In this document: positions 1-8,639 of the stretch, piece by piece
How the letters are laid out: every line of letters begins with the position of its first letter
Position numbering within the stretch: the first letter of the stretch is position 1
NCBI GenBank assembly: GCA_964521575.1
Contig: CAZFSR010000006.1
Span: forward strand, 62,001-126,000
Direction: 5' to 3'
Length of the DNA: 64,000 bases
DNA from: 79-D21 sp964521575
GTDB lineage: Bacteria; Synergistota; Synergistia; Synergistales; 79-D21
Made by a program: the position numbers and the translations under genes
The notes under the pieces: model-generated
Told to the model about the DNA's origin: nothing
The model's database searches: none
What the model saw: only the letters and a program-made list of their open reading frames with translations

Positions 1-419
1 AGGAGGCCATCCTCGAGCAACTCGATCTTCTCGGGAAGTTGACGGAAGAAATGGGAGTCGCGGCGGAAGCCGCAAAGGAAGAAGCTGTTGAAAACCTCAG
101 GAGGAGGGTTCTAGAGGTGATGTCCCTTTCGGAAGAAGCCGTGCGAGAGCAACGGCTGGCACAGGAAATCGTGCTTCTTTCCGACCGTTGGGATGTTTCG
201 GAGGAAACGGCCCGTCTCCGTAGCCATCTGCAGAAGTTCAGGGAATCGCTTCAGAGCCGGGAAGCGGTCGGGCGAAAACTCGATTTCCTATCGCAAGAAA
301 TCCACCGGGAACTCAATACCCTCGATTCAAAAGTGTCTGCTGCGGCCGTTAGATGGATGGCGGTTGACGGACGGACAACGCTGGAAAAGATTCGCGAGCA
401 GGTCCAGAATATCGAGTAG
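1..419 (+). CDS. yicC: YicC/YloC family protein, 3' part
   Basis: The reading frame is open from position 3, so the gene begins upstream of the window; about 138 C-terminal residues are visible. The end carries the conserved YicC C-terminal (DUF1732) stretch GRKLDFLSQEIHRELNTLDS followed by a short helix ending in an E-rich tail. YicC/YloC proteins are reported to be endoribonucleases; the function here is inferred from that family. The segment is strongly helical and charged. In many bacteria yicC lies next to remA-gmk-rpoZ; here that cluster is about 16 kb downstream and yicC instead precedes lepA. The product name is fairly sure, the biochemical role less so. Confidence 0.85.
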   Translation, partial: EAILEQLDLLGKLTEEMGVAAEAAKEEAVENLRRRVLEVMSLSEEAVREQRLAQEIVLLSDRWDVSEETARLRSHLQKFRESLQSREAVGRKLDFLSQEIHRELNTLDSKVSAAAVRWMAVDGRTTLEKIREQVQNIE

Positions 420-469
420 CCGCACGGATTTTGATAGCTCAAGAAGAACGATCCCCCGGGAGGGAACCC

Positions 470-2281
470 ATGAAACGCGAAAGGATCAGGAATTTTTGCA
501 TCATTGCCCACGTGGACCACGGTAAATCGACTTTGGCTGACCGTCTTCTGGAAATCACCGGAACGGTCGACTCGAGGACCATGCGGGCGCAATACCTGGA
601 TACGCTGGATCTTGAAAGGGAACGGGGAATCACGATCAAGTCCGTCCCGGTGAGAATGAATTACAGGACTCCTGACGGAACCGAGTTTATTCTGAATCTC
701 ATCGACACTCCGGGGCATGTCGATTTTAGCTACGAGGTGTCCCGCTCTCTCGCCGCCTGCGAAGGGGCTCTTCTAGTCGTCGATGCGGCGCAGGGAGTTG
801 AAGCCCAAACGGTCGCCAACGCCTACATGGCTGCAGAGCAGGGCCTTGAACTGATCCCGGTGATCAACAAGATCGACCTACCCTCTGCTCAACCTGAAGA
901 GGCCAAGCGGGAACTTGAGGAGATCATCGGCGTTGACTCGCACGAGGCTATTCTGTCCAGCGCGAAGGAGGGAAAGGGAGTCGCGGAGATCCTCGAAAGG
1001 ATTGTCAGGGATATCCCTGTTCCGAAAGGTGACCCCGAAGCCCCACTCCAAGCGCTGATCTTCGATTCGGTCTACGACAACTACCGGGGGGTCATCTGCT
1101 ATATCCGCGTCGTGAACGGGCGCTTGAAGGCGGGACAGACGATCCGTTTCATGGCGACGGGAAGGGAGTGCCAGGCCGACGAAGTCGGGGTGTTCAGGCC
1201 GGGCATGACCGCTGTCGATGAACTTGAAGCGGGAGAGGTTGGATACCTTTCTGCAAGCATCAAGACGATTCACGAGGCCCAGGTTGGCGACACGATCACG
1301 GGTGGAGATCGCCCTGCAGCGGAAGCCTTACCGGGTTACAAAAAAGTGAAGTCGGTGGTTTTCTGCGGGTTTTACCCCGTCGTGAACGAGGATTATCCTC
1401 AACTCAGGGATGCCTTGGAAAAGCTGCAATTAAACGATTCGGCGATTCAATTCGAGCCCGAAACCTCGTCGGCATTGGGGTTCGGTTTCAGGTGCGGCTT
1501 CCTGGGCCTTCTTCACATGGATATCGCTCGGGAAAGGTTGATCAGGGAATTCAATGTCGATCTTGTCGCGACTGCTCCGAACGTCGTCTACCAAATCGTC
1601 AAGCCTGGGGGGGAAATCCTGGAGGCCCACAGGCCCTCTGACTTCCCCGAAGCTGGGCAAATCGAGGAAATCCGGGAGCCTTACATCCGCTTGACGGTGT
1701 TTGTTCCTTCAGAATTCGTCGGCAAAGTCATGCAACTCTGCCAGGACAAGCGAGGCATTTTCCAGGCCATGGACTACATCACTCCCGAAAGGCTTCGCCT
1801 TTCCTACATTCTTCCGCTTGCAGAGTTTATCGTCGATTTCCACGACAAGTTGAAATCTACCACACGCGGTTATGCCTCTCTTGATTACGAACAGGTCGGG
1901 TTTCGCGCTTCCGAGCTTGTCAAGGTCGATGTCCTCGTAAACCAAGAACCGATTGACGCGTTTTCCTTCATTTGCCACAAGGACGCCGCCTACCACATGG
2001 GACAAGCGGTCGTGCGGAAACTGAAAGACCTGATCCCGCGCCAGCTTTTCGAGGTCCCGATACAGGCCGCGATTGGGAAAAAGGTTGTGGTGCGCCAGAA
2101 TGTGAAGCCTTTGCGGAAGGACGTGCTGGCAAAATGTTACGGCGGGGACATCACGAGGAAGCGAAAACTTCTCGAGAAGCAGAAGGAAGGCAAGAAAAAA
2201 ATGAAGCAGATCGGGCGAGTATCGATTCCACAAGAAGCCTTCCTGGCGTATCTCAATATCGGGAAGGACGAAGAGGACTAG
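470..2281 (+). CDS. lepA: Elongation factor 4 (LepA), ribosome-associated GTPase
   Basis: LepA is a translational GTPase that acts on the ribosome. The 603-residue product has the usual family length. It starts MKRERIRNFCIIAHVDHGKS, with the P-loop AHVDHGKST, the switch region ERGITIKS, the DTPGHVDF G3 motif, the NKIDLP G4 motif and a Lys/Arg-rich LepA C-terminal domain. The ATG at 470 is preferred over an in-frame TTG at 431, because the family begins at this MKRE-type sequence and a purine-rich ribosome binding site (GGGAGG, about 458-463) lies just before it. hemW follows directly. Confidence 0.97.
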   Translation: MKRERIRNFCIIAHVDHGKSTLADRLLEITGTVDSRTMRAQYLDTLDLERERGITIKSVPVRMNYRTPDGTEFILNLIDTPGHVDFSYEVSRSLAACEGALLVVDAAQGVEAQTVANAYMAAEQGLELIPVINKIDLPSAQPEEAKRELEEIIGVDSHEAILSSAKEGKGVAEILERIVRDIPVPKGDPEAPLQALIFDSVYDNYRGVICYIRVVNGRLKAGQTIRFMATGRECQADEVGVFRPGMTAVDELEAGEVGYLSASIKTIHEAQVGDTITGGDRPAAEALPGYKKVKSVVFCGFYPVVNEDYPQLRDALEKLQLNDSAIQFEPETSSALGFGFRCGFLGLLHMDIARERLIREFNVDLVATAPNVVYQIVKPGGEILEAHRPSDFPEAGQIEEIREPYIRLTVFVPSEFVGKVMQLCQDKRGIFQAMDYITPERLRLSYILPLAEFIVDFHDKLKSTTRGYASLDYEQVGFRASELVKVDVLVNQEPIDAFSFICHKDAAYHMGQAVVRKLKDLIPRQLFEVPIQAAIGKKVVVRQNVKPLRKDVLAKCYGGDITRKRKLLEKQKEGKKKMKQIGRVSIPQEAFLAYLNIGKDEED

Positions 2282-3384
2282 ATTTCGGCCTTTCCTGTTA
2301 CCTGCACGTTCCTTTCTGCAGGAGGAAATGCCGTTATTGCGCCTTTTACAGCCAGCCGCCAAAGCCAGGAGAAGTCGGGGGATACCTGGATGCCCTTCGC
2401 ATCGAGCTTTTGTCCTGGAGACGGTACCTGGGGGCAAAACCAGTCATCAACTCGCTTTATATAGGGGGTGGAACGCCGACTTGCCTGACCTCCGAAGAAT
2501 GGCCAATCCTAATCGATATCCTTGAAGAGGGCCTATCTTTCTCTAAGGGCGCCGAGGTGAGCGTTGAAGCCAATCCGGATTCCCTCATTCGACGCCACCT
2601 TGATTTGTGGCGATCCTGGAGGATCTGCCGAGTCAGCCTGGGAATCCAAAGCTTTTCCCCGGAAAACCTGAGGTGGTTGGGGCGCCTGCACGACGAAAAA
2701 CAAGCGATCTCTGCTCTTGAACTTTGCGCCGACGGAGGTTTTTCCGTAAGTGGGGACCTGATTTTCGGCATTCCCGGCCAGGATCTGAGATCATGGCATG
2801 AAGATCTCCAGACCCTTTCCCGTTTTGCCGGGCACGTTTCCGTCTACCAGCTCACGGCCGAACCGGGTACTCCGCTGGCCGGGGAAACCGTCGCGACGCA
2901 GACGGAAGGTTATCCTTTTTATCGGTTTGCCCAGTGGTACCTTGGCCAAAAGGGGTATCTCCAGTACGAGATAGCCAGCTTCGCTCGAGCGGGTCAATGG
3001 TGCACGCATAACCTTTGCTACTGGAAGCAGGGGAATGTGCTTGCACTTGGTCCTTCCGCCTGGGGGTACCTGGACGGGCTGCGATACAGGAACAGGGGAA
3101 CCCTGGCCGATTACCTGAGGCAGGAAGGGGAACTCCGCTGGGAATGGACTGAAAGACTACCGAAAGAAGACAGGGCGAGAGAAGCGGCGATACTCGCACT
3201 CAGGACTCGATGGGGCATACGGTGGCGATTTTTCCGGAGACGGTTCGGAGATCAAATGACAGAAAAAATCCATGAAATGCTGGCCTTTCTCCCCGGCGAT
3301 CTTTTTGTGAGGAAGAACGGCTGCCTGTCTCTTTCTCCAAAGGGGTTCCGCCTTGCCAACTCGATCTGGGAACGCCTTGTCTAG
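2134..3384 (+). CDS. hemW: Radical SAM protein HemW-like (coproporphyrinogen III oxidase family / heme chaperone)
   Basis: This radical SAM protein belongs to the HemN/HemW family. The family-like part begins near position 2287 (GLSCYLHVPFC), with the CX3CX2C iron-sulfur motif in CRRKCRYCAF, the glycine-rich IGGGTPT strand and the ENLRWLGRLHD region. From 2287 the protein would be about 365 residues, close to normal HemW length. The start is a problem. There is no ATG, GTG or TTG in frame between 2137 and 2287, so the nearest canonical start is the ATG at 2134, inside lepA, which would add about 51 charged residues absent from the family. A HemW role in heme insertion, rather than an HemN oxidase role, is inferred from length and motif; the two are easily confused. 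Confidence 0.85.
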   Translation: MLRRGHHEEAKTSREAEGRQEKNEADRASIDSTRSLPGVSQYREGRRGLDFGLSCYLHVPFCRRKCRYCAFYSQPPKPGEVGGYLDALRIELLSWRRYLGAKPVINSLYIGGGTPTCLTSEEWPILIDILEEGLSFSKGAEVSVEANPDSLIRRHLDLWRSWRICRVSLGIQSFSPENLRWLGRLHDEKQAISALELCADGGFSVSGDLIFGIPGQDLRSWHEDLQTLSRFAGHVSVYQLTAEPGTPLAGETVATQTEGYPFYRFAQWYLGQKGYLQYEIASFARAGQWCTHNLCYWKQGNVLALGPSAWGYLDGLRYRNRGTLADYLRQEGELRWEWTERLPKEDRAREAAILALRTRWGIRWRFFRRRFGDQMTEKIHEMLAFLPGDLFVRKNGCLSLSPKGFRLANSIWERLV

Positions 3385-3389
3385 GGGGA

Positions 3390-3995
3390 ATGACCGTGGA
3401 CGTCGTTCTGTTCAACGTTCCTGAAGATGCCGCGGACAACCTGGCGGAGAGAATCCTCGGCCTGGTTGCGTCGGTTTCGGGGGAAGCTTCTCCCGGTTTC
3501 GAAACGCCAGTAGATCCCTCTCTGCTTCCCGGACTTGGGTACCTCGAATCCCGCCGGGATGTCTTCCCGGAAGGCGGTAATCTTTTTTGGGTCCGGGTTT
3601 ACGAAGCCGACGACCCAGCGGGGCGAAGGCTGCTCATTACAGGAGAAAAGCTCTCGATGCTCCTCCCCGGGGTGGTTGAAATCATGCGGGCAGAAGGCGT
3701 GCGCTCGCATCGTCAGGCCCCTTTGGGATTACTTCCCGGCGAGGAAGGGTGGTCTCTCGTCGGGATGGCCTTCCCTGGCTGGATCCTGCTGTTTGATCCC
3801 GAAGCCAAGACCGTGCAGAAATCCGAATATGGCGAAAATGTGACGATCATGAGCATCCCCGCACCTCCTGGTTGCCCCCTCGAAAACCTATCTCCCACAG
3901 AACCGACGACGGAAGCGATGGGAATTCTCATCCGACACCTCCTGCCGCTGCTTACTAGCGGGAACGATGCAGAAAACCCACCTGACTCCAACTAA
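3390..3995 (+). CDS. Hypothetical protein between hemW and selA
   Basis: I do not recognise this 201-residue protein. It starts at ATG 3390, five bases after the hemW stop, with a GGGGG-type ribosome binding site overlapping that stop region. It is acidic, has no cysteines apart from one late CPL, no signal peptide and no clear transmembrane segment. A hydrophobic patch (SLVGMAFPGWILLFDPEA) near residues 125-145 looks like buried beta strands rather than a membrane helix. The C-terminus is rich in Pro, Thr, Asn and Glu. Tight packing with hemW and closeness to selA suggest co-transcription; a link to heme or selenium metabolism would be a guess. Confidence 0.75.
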   Translation: MTVDVVLFNVPEDAADNLAERILGLVASVSGEASPGFETPVDPSLLPGLGYLESRRDVFPEGGNLFWVRVYEADDPAGRRLLITGEKLSMLLPGVVEIMRAEGVRSHRQAPLGLLPGEEGWSLVGMAFPGWILLFDPEAKTVQKSEYGENVTIMSIPAPPGCPLENLSPTEPTTEAMGILIRHLLPLLTSGNDAENPPDSN

Positions 3996-4046
3996 GGGAC
4001 ATACTGGATTATGATAGGTTCATCAGACGGAAAAGGGGTCGAATCC

Positions 4047-5465
4047 ATGAATGAAAAGATACGGGAGTTGCTGAGGCAGATTCCTTCGATGGAGGTCCTG
4101 TTGTCGGAAGCCTGGGTTGCCCGCTTCGAAGAAAAGCTCGGCCGTCGGGCGGTAAAGGGGGTTTTTGCAGAAATCATCGGGGAAATCCGTAAATCACTGC
4201 TTGACGGAGACTCTGTTTCGGCCGATGTCGTCCATATCCGCAATGCTGCACAGTCCAGACTTTCAAAGGTCTCCTCGCCCAGCCTGGTCCCCGTCGTTAA
4301 CGCTACCGGGGTCGTCATTCACACAAACCTCGGACGATCGTGCCTCAGTGAATCCGCCATAAAAGCGGTTGCGGAATGCTCAAGGGGCTACAGCACGCTC
4401 GAATTCGACCTCGAAAAAGGTGAACGAGGACAGCGCAACGACCATGTTGAATGGCTTCTGTGCCAGGTGACGGGAGCGGATTCTGCCCTGGTCGTCAACA
4501 ATAATGCAGGAGCGGTTATTCTTTCTCTTTCGGCCCTATCTTCGGGAAGGGAAGCCATTGTCTCCCGCGGCGAACTCGTTGAAATCGGGGGTTCCTTCCG
4601 TATCCCCGATATCATGTCCGCTTCCGGTACCCGTCTGGTTGAAGTCGGGACTACAAATCGAACCCATCTTCGGGATTATGAATCGGCCATCTCCGAAAAC
4701 ACGGCCATGATCCTGAAAGTTCACCCTTCCAATTTCCGTATCGTCGGCTTTCAATCAGAAGTCTCGCGCGAAGACCTGGCTTCTCTCGCGAGAGAAAAGG
4801 AACTCGTCTTCATGGAAGACCTCGGCAGCGGCTTCCTTCTCGATCCGGAAAGTTGCGGGCTCAGCGGGGAAATTTCCGTGCGGGAATCCATTATGTCTGG
4901 CGCGGACCTTGTGACATTCTCTGGTGACAAAATGCTCGGCGGGCCTCAGGCCGGCATCATCGCAGGCAGGTCCCAGCTTGTCGGGAAACTGAAAAAACAC
5001 CCGCTGATGAGAGCCTTGAGGCCTGACAAGATGACCCTTGCAGCATTGGAGGCGACATTGAGGGAAATCCTTTCGGGGAATGCGAAGGCGGTCCCGACGC
5101 TAGGGATGATTTCCATCGGCAGGGAGGCCCTGCATGCAAAAGCAACGCGACTTTGCCGGATCCTCAGGCGATCCTGTCCGGGATTCTCCTTTTCGACCGT
5201 CACCACCCAGGATGCCGTGGGAGGGGGAAGTTATCCCGAGACACCCCTGGAAGGGTATGCTGTTTCGGTTCTTCATCCAAGCCTTTCTTCGGGTGTTCTG
5301 CAACGGAAACTTCGCGAAGCGGAATTCCCGGTCATTGCAGGGGCTAGGGAAGGAGCAGTTCTCCTGCATGTAAGAACCCTTAGGGATGACGATTTTCGTT
5401 TGATTCGCTCAGCTTTGGCCCGGATTGCCGCCGACGCGGGAGACGAGACGGATGTCGAGGCGTGA
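4047..5465 (+). CDS. selA: L-seryl-tRNA(Sec) selenium transferase
   Basis: SelA is a PLP enzyme that turns seryl-tRNA(Sec) into selenocysteinyl-tRNA(Sec) using selenophosphate. The product (472 residues) contains family signatures in order: VNATGVVIHTNLGRS, VVNNNAGAV, SRGELVEIGGSFRIPD, EVGTTNRTH and the PLP-lysine loop FSGDKMLGGPQAG, with the lysine at residue 295. ATG 4047 (MNEKIRELL) is preferred, because the upstream ATG at 4011 would add 12 residues not seen in SelA; an AAGGGG site lies just before 4047, although 4011 cannot be excluded. selB overlaps its end by 14 nt, so the two form a unit. Confidence 0.96.
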   Translation: MNEKIRELLRQIPSMEVLLSEAWVARFEEKLGRRAVKGVFAEIIGEIRKSLLDGDSVSADVVHIRNAAQSRLSKVSSPSLVPVVNATGVVIHTNLGRSCLSESAIKAVAECSRGYSTLEFDLEKGERGQRNDHVEWLLCQVTGADSALVVNNNAGAVILSLSALSSGREAIVSRGELVEIGGSFRIPDIMSASGTRLVEVGTTNRTHLRDYESAISENTAMILKVHPSNFRIVGFQSEVSREDLASLAREKELVFMEDLGSGFLLDPESCGLSGEISVRESIMSGADLVTFSGDKMLGGPQAGIIAGRSQLVGKLKKHPLMRALRPDKMTLAALEATLREILSGNAKAVPTLGMISIGREALHAKATRLCRILRRSCPGFSFSTVTTQDAVGGGSYPETPLEGYAVSVLHPSLSSGVLQRKLREAEFPVIAGAREGAVLLHVRTLRDDDFRLIRSALARIAADAGDETDVEA

Positions 5466-7377
5466 GGTCCCGCTCGTTTTCGGAACGGCCGGGCATATTG
5501 ACCATGGCAAGACAACCCTTGTCAGGGCCTTGACAGGGATAGACTGTGACAGGCTTGACGAGGAAAAGCGGCGCGGCATCACGATCGAGCTTGGTTTTGC
5601 GCCGTTGGAGCTTCCGGATGGCACGACCGTCAGCCTCGTCGATGTTCCGGGTCATGAAAAATTCATTCGACAGATGGTTGCCGGAGCGGCGGGAATTGAT
5701 GCCGTTTTGCTTGTTGTCGCCGCGGATGAGGGTGTGATGCCGCAAACCCGCGAGCACCTGGAAATTTTGCAACTGCTCGGAATAAAGCACGGCCTTGTGG
5801 CCCTGACGAAGACGGACAGGGTTGAAGAAGAGTTTTTAGAACTTGTTCTGGAGGACGTCAAAGCGCTTCTTGAGGGAACGTTCCTGGCAGAATCCCCGAT
5901 CATTCCGGTTTCAGCCTCAACCGGGAGAGGCATCCCCGAACTTCTCGGCCAAATTCAAGCACTGTCTAAACTCCTTAAGCCCCGTTCCCGCGATGGAGCC
6001 CTATTTCTCCCAATCGACCGGGCTTTCCCGATTTCCGGGTTCGGAACGGTAGTGACCGGAACTGCCTACAGCGGATCTCTCAGGATCGGCGAAGAAGTCC
6101 AGATGCTTCCCTCGGGAGCGATTGCCAGGGTGAGAAGCCTGGAGGTGCATGACGCGAGCGTCTCTGAAGCGTTTGCCGGCCAGAGAATCGCAATCAACCT
6201 TGCAGGGATTCCTTTCAGGGAGGTCCATCGAGGCGATGTCGTGTGTGCCCCCGGTCTTTTCAAGCCGACCTGCTGTCTTGATGTCCTTTTGAAGACCCTT
6301 AAAGGCAACGCCGAGCCTATCAAGCATTGGCAGCGGGTACGCCTCCATATCGGCACATCCGATCTGTTGTGCAGAATTTCGCTTTTCGATCCTGCGGCAA
6401 AAGTTGTGCCGGGAGAGGAGACGCTCGCACAGCTCGTGCTGGAGGAACCGCTTTCGGCGGCTTTTTGCCAGGGATTCGTCATTCGCTCCTACAGCCCCCT
6501 GCAGACGATCGGGGGAGGGCGCGTGCTTTTTCCCTATGGCTGGAAACCTCGAAACCGGAGCCGAAAAATCGATTACCTGGAGATGCTCAAACGCCTAGCG
6601 TCGGCGGATACATTTGCCGATCGTCTATCGGCGCTCTTGCAGGAAGTTGAAATCCTGAGCCTGGAGGAAGCCGTGAAGATGACGCAGCTTCCTGCCGCCC
6701 TGTTAAGAGAGTATGCGGGAAAGAAAGAGCCCGGGGAAGATATGGTTCTTCTTCAGGGCGGAACGACATGGTTTGTCTCGAGAAACCGGTTAAATCGCGA
6801 ATGGGAAGGCTTGTCGAAACGGCTGTCGCTATTCCATGAGAAGGAACCGCACCTCGCGGGAATGCCCTCCGAAGAGGCTGTGGGAGAGGTTTTTCCCGGA
6901 GAGGATGTGCGGCTTGGAAAGGCGGCTTTGGCCTTGTTCCAGGAAAAGGGAGCGATCCGGTTTTCCGACACCCGGGTTGCCCTTGCAGGATTCATCCAGC
7001 AGGATGAATCCCGCTATGAAGCACAAACGGCAACGATCATGGATCTATGCAAAAGGCGCGGTTTCGAAATGCCGACAATCGAGGAAGCTTTTTCGGCGAC
7101 AGGCCTCTCAAGAGAAGCTTTTTCAACTTTAATCAGGCAGCTAAGGGAGAACGCGATGGTGCATGTTGTCGGCGGAGAACTTTTGCTTTCGAGAGAAGTC
7201 CTGGAAACGGGAATCGGGATCTTGAGGAAAATTCCGGGTGACATCACATTGGCAGCGTTCAGAGATCTTTCCGGCAGCACGAGAAAGTATGCACTGCCTT
7301 TTCTCGAGTACCTGGATTCGATTGGCGTGACCAGGAGGGTTGGAGAAAAGAGAGTCCTTAGGCCGATGAAGGGATAA
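5452..7377 (+). CDS. selB: Selenocysteine-specific elongation factor SelB
   Basis: SelB is an EF-Tu-like GTPase that brings selenocysteinyl-tRNA to UGA codons marked by a SECIS hairpin. The 641-residue product begins MSRREVPLVFGTAGHIDHGK, with the P-loop AGHIDHGKT, switch motif RRGITIELGF, VDVPGHEKFI and TKTD, followed by EF-Tu domain II/III-like parts and a C-terminal half made of winged-helix repeats, which bind SECIS RNA in known SelB. The start at ATG 5452 inside selA is chosen over TTG 5425, because the GTPase domain begins right after it. No selenocysteine tRNA gene was seen here, so selC must lie elsewhere. Confidence 0.96.
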   Translation: MSRREVPLVFGTAGHIDHGKTTLVRALTGIDCDRLDEEKRRGITIELGFAPLELPDGTTVSLVDVPGHEKFIRQMVAGAAGIDAVLLVVAADEGVMPQTREHLEILQLLGIKHGLVALTKTDRVEEEFLELVLEDVKALLEGTFLAESPIIPVSASTGRGIPELLGQIQALSKLLKPRSRDGALFLPIDRAFPISGFGTVVTGTAYSGSLRIGEEVQMLPSGAIARVRSLEVHDASVSEAFAGQRIAINLAGIPFREVHRGDVVCAPGLFKPTCCLDVLLKTLKGNAEPIKHWQRVRLHIGTSDLLCRISLFDPAAKVVPGEETLAQLVLEEPLSAAFCQGFVIRSYSPLQTIGGGRVLFPYGWKPRNRSRKIDYLEMLKRLASADTFADRLSALLQEVEILSLEEAVKMTQLPAALLREYAGKKEPGEDMVLLQGGTTWFVSRNRLNREWEGLSKRLSLFHEKEPHLAGMPSEEAVGEVFPGEDVRLGKAALALFQEKGAIRFSDTRVALAGFIQQDESRYEAQTATIMDLCKRRGFEMPTIEEAFSATGLSREAFSTLIRQLRENAMVHVVGGELLLSREVLETGIGILRKIPGDITLAAFRDLSGSTRKYALPFLEYLDSIGVTRRVGEKRVLRPMKG

Positions 7378-7399
7378 CCCCCAGGAGTTTCGGAAATCC

Positions 7400-7428
7400 T
7401 TGTTTTTTTACTAATTGTGTGGTAAAAT
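7400..7428 (+). promoter_or_regulatory. Promoter of veg
   Basis: A TTGTTT -35 box at 7400-7405 and a TAAAAT -10 box at 7423-7428 are separated by 17 bases. Transcription would start near 7435, 20-odd bases before the Veg ATG. This also argues against the upstream in-frame start at 7419, which would lie inside the promoter. Confidence 0.75.
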
Positions 7429-7457
7429 GCGACAAAATGCTCCTGGGAGTGAAGTCC

Positions 7458-7703
7458 ATGGGTGGTGACCTCTGCAAGATCCGGGCCCAGGTAGCGGTGC
7501 ATAAAGGCGCTAAGGTTCGCTACCGGGCAACAAAAGGAAGGCGTAAGGTGGAGGAGCGCCAAGGTGTCATCCTCGAAACCTATCCTAACCTTTTCACCAT
7601 GTATGTGGAGTCCCAACAAAGCACTGTTTCTTTCAGCTATGTCGAGCTCCTGACAAAAGAGGTCGAGTTGGAAATATTGCCCGGTCACGAAAAATTGTTT
7701 TAG
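7458..7703 (+). CDS. veg: Veg family protein (DUF1021)
   Basis: This small basic protein of 81 residues matches the Veg family of Bacillus. It has the opening block ICKIR-type (here DLCKIRAQVAVHKGAKVRY), then RATKGRRKVEERQGVI, then LETYPNLFTMYV and a VSFSYVELLTK strand, all typical of the family. In Bacillus, Veg has been linked to biofilm control; its molecular action is not settled. The start at ATG 7458 has a GGGAGTG ribosome binding site and fits the promoter at 7400-7428. An intrinsic terminator follows 11 bases after the stop. Confidence 0.92.
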   Translation: MGGDLCKIRAQVAVHKGAKVRYRATKGRRKVEERQGVILETYPNLFTMYVESQQSTVSFSYVELLTKEVELEILPGHEKLF

Positions 7704-7713
7704 GATGAGGTGA

Positions 7714-7748
7714 AAAAAGGCCTCGGCAGGGAAAGCCGGGGCCTTTTT
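7714..7748 (+). terminator. Intrinsic terminator after veg
   Basis: The 14-base arm AAAAAGGCCTCGGC (7714-7727) pairs with GCCGGGGCCTTTTT (7735-7748) with one mismatch around a 7-base loop, and the 3' arm ends in a T run. It lies between the veg stop and the ispE start. No promoter is evident between it and ispE. Confidence 0.85.
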
Positions 7749-7787
7749 CGCTGCCTGCCTCCGGGCGTAGGAAGGAAGGTCATTGCC

Positions 7788-8639
7788 TTGGAATACATTC
7801 TTTCTTCACCGCTGAAAATCAACCTTTCCCTGCGAGTCACGGGGAAAAAGCCGGATGGACTTCATTCTCTTTGTTCTCTTTTCTATCGCATCGAAGGGCC
7901 CGAATCCCTGCACGTTCGCTTTCCATCTCCTTCGGGAAGAGACGTTATAAGGGTTTACAATTGCGAAATTCCGGGGCAAAATATAATTTTCAAAGCGCTA
8001 GAAACCATGAGGAAACAAGGCCTTCCAGCAATTCCGCTTGAAGTCGAAATAGTCAAGGCGGTCCCGCCGGGTACGGGCCTCGGAGCAGGTAGCGGGAACG
8101 CTGCGGCCCTTGTCGGTTGGGCTAGGAGGACTTTTGGTTACGGAATCCTTAAGGGTTCAGAGGAAAGGATCGGAGCGGATGTCCCTTTCCTGTGCAGCGG
8201 CTATCCTCTTGCAAGAGTGGGGGGAACGGGAGAGCGCATGATACCCGTCGAAAGGGAATTACCCGTTTCAGGCTGCGTTCTGATCCCGGTGTGGCGTTCC
8301 GAAACCGCAAAGGCATACCGGGCTATCGACGAAAAGCAGAATGGGCACTGGATCACCGATGAACAGGCAGTCGAGGAGAGCGAAGAAATTCTTACGGGAC
8401 TCGCTTCCGGAAAGAAACTGGGGCTGCTGCCGAATGATTTTTTACCGGTTCTCGATGAATACCGACTCGAATACGAAACGCTTTTCGATCTGCTGGAAAA
8501 GACCGGAGCCTTGGCTTGGGGTGTCTCGGGCAGTGGAAGCTCGCTTTTTGCGCTTTATGGGAAGGGAAAAAGCGGCGACGGCTTTTCTGTAAAAATGGCA
8601 GGCGCTCCAGGGATCGAGCGAATACTCTTCTGGGAGTGA
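7788..8639 (+). CDS. ispE: 4-diphosphocytidyl-2-C-methyl-D-erythritol kinase
   Basis: IspE is the GHMP-family kinase that phosphorylates CDP-methylerythritol in the non-mevalonate isoprenoid pathway. Motifs: the N-terminal PLKINLSLRVTGKKPDGLHS, the ATP-binding loop PPGTGLGAGSGNAAAL near residues 90-105, GADVPFLCSG and the C-terminal GVSGSGSSLFALY. The chosen TTG start at 7788 has a good ribosome binding site (GAAGGAAGG, 8 nt spacing) and gives 283 residues. A longer version beginning at 7710 would run through the veg terminator and is unlikely. The stop overlaps the purR start (TGATG). Confidence 0.93.
   Translation: MEYILSSPLKINLSLRVTGKKPDGLHSLCSLFYRIEGPESLHVRFPSPSGRDVIRVYNCEIPGQNIIFKALETMRKQGLPAIPLEVEIVKAVPPGTGLGAGSGNAAALVGWARRTFGYGILKGSEERIGADVPFLCSGYPLARVGGTGERMIPVERELPVSGCVLIPVWRSETAKAYRAIDEKQNGHWITDEQAVEESEEILTGLASGKKLGLLPNDFLPVLDEYRLEYETLFDLLEKTGALAWGVSGSGSSLFALYGKGKSGDGFSVKMAGAPGIERILFWE

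Noticed and set aside
1709..2437. 242-codon open frame on the minus strand opposite lepA and hemW
   Set aside because: It is a shadow of two conserved plus-strand genes and has no ribosome binding site or recognisable family.
7014..7688. 224-codon open frame on the minus strand opposite selB and veg
   Set aside because: It crosses the veg promoter and a coding gene on the other strand, with no family similarity.
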